Shown here in pieces: positions 63,791 to 64,000 of a stretch of DNA of 64,000 bases. The notes under the pieces are model-generated. The model had not been told where the DNA came from. It did not search any database and was given only the letters and a program-made list of their open reading frames with translations. The DNA is from Dyadobacter sp. 3J3 (GTDB lineage: Bacteria > Bacteroidota > Bacteroidia > Cytophagales > Spirosomataceae): NCBI RefSeq assembly GCF_009801115.1, contig NZ_VTOL01000001.1:620001-684000 (forward strand), read 5' to 3'. How positions within the stretch are numbered: the first letter of the stretch is position 1; each line of letters opens with the position of its first letter. The position numbers were made by a program, and so were the translations under genes.

Positions 63791-64000
63791 TTGAAGGACG
63801 CGTCAGAATCATTGCCCTCATCAGAAGTTAAGGAGCCAGTCAATTGGGAATCCCTGGAAGTCGCTTACATATCAAGTGGTGATCCTGAGGAAGATCGCCG
63901 TTTGGCTGTCATCGCGAGGGAACAGGGAAAAGTTGTTTTTCTTCCTGATTTACCTGAAGAATCGGATTCTCGTTTCAATAAGGTTACGCAAAAGACTGAA
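63791..64000 (+). CDS. N-terminal part of an unidentified protein (cut by the window end)
   Basis: Open frame from TTG 63791 (an in-frame TAG lies at 63785) to the window end, 70 codons. It begins LKDASESLPSSEVKEPVNWE and goes on with VAYISSGDPEEDRRLAVIA and GKVVFLPDLPEESDSRF. The Asp-Pro-Glu-Glu and DLPEESD segments recall parts of precorrin-2 dehydrogenase / sirohaem synthase, but no Rossmann motif is seen, so I leave it unidentified. A consensus promoter 75 bases upstream supports it as a real gene. Confidence 0.5.
   Translation, partial: MKDASESLPSSEVKEPVNWESLEVAYISSGDPEEDRRLAVIAREQGKVVFLPDLPEESDSRFNKVTQKTE

Overview
The window looks like a chromosomal segment of a Cytophagales-type bacterium (phylum Bacteroidota), most likely Dyadobacter or a close relative. 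The evidence is two SusC/SusD pairs, an ECF sigma factor with a FecR anti-sigma factor, a lamin-tail protein with a FlgD-like C-terminus, several good matches to the Bacteroidota promoter (TTTG, about 19-20 bases, TAxxTTTG), and little use of Shine-Dalgarno sequences. The genus is inferred from gene content; no rRNA or tRNA gene was recognised. No prophage or intact insertion sequence was seen.

Layout. (1) 0.1-7 kb: housekeeping genes, namely an M42 peptidase, greA, fmt, folA, an esterase and hslU. A 55-bp tandem palindromic repeat lies before folA, and a candidate small RNA or attenuator lies between greA and fmt. (2) 7-14 kb: sugar metabolism. This holds a secreted GH92 enzyme whose catalytic acid appears to be Gln, an aldo/keto reductase, a PQQ-type sugar dehydrogenase followed by a cytochrome c, and a convergent gluconokinase-like kinase. 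(3) 14-21 kb: small and surface proteins (metallophosphoesterase, secreted DinB-like protein, PgeF, lamin-tail protein, Lys/Ala/Pro-rich protein, TrmH-type methyltransferase). (4) 21-26 kb: a large two-component sensor kinase tail-to-tail with two NarL-type response regulators. (5) 26-40 kb: a surface-polysaccharide cluster (GNAT/FemAB-like protein, methyltransferases, Wzx-type flippase, UDP-GlcNAc 2-epimerase, UDP-HexNAc dehydrogenase, three glycosyltransferases, GH76). An ORF6N gene with matching palindromes and a decayed AlbA_2-type regulator interrupt it. (6) 40.5-48 kb: an ECF sigma / FecR / SusC / SusD locus in which SusC has one in-frame amber stop. (7) 48-63.6 kb: a YoeB-type toxin-antitoxin pair, then a second locus: zinc-ribbon-LacI regulator, SusC, SusD, an 860-aa secreted protein of unknown function, a sodium:solute symporter, a GH2 glycosidase and an FAD oxidoreductase with a discoidin-like tail. 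The window ends inside an unidentified gene behind a consensus promoter.

How the genes may work together. In the second SusC/SusD locus the likely order is outer-membrane capture (SusC/SusD), periplasmic cleavage (860-aa protein, GH2), inner-membrane import (symporter) and cytoplasmic oxidation (FAD enzyme), controlled by the divergent LacI-type regulator at an inverted repeat between lacI and susC. In the 7-14 kb block, periplasmic aldose oxidation by the PQQ enzyme would pass electrons to the cytochrome, and the kinase could phosphorylate the resulting aldonate. These schemes are inferred from gene order and family knowledge.

The observations most worth following are the ORF6N gene that carries inside its coding sequence the palindrome found twice upstream of it, the amber-interrupted SusC, the GH92 Glu-to-Gln change, the zinc-ribbon-LacI fusion, and the promoter-terminator unit upstream of greA.
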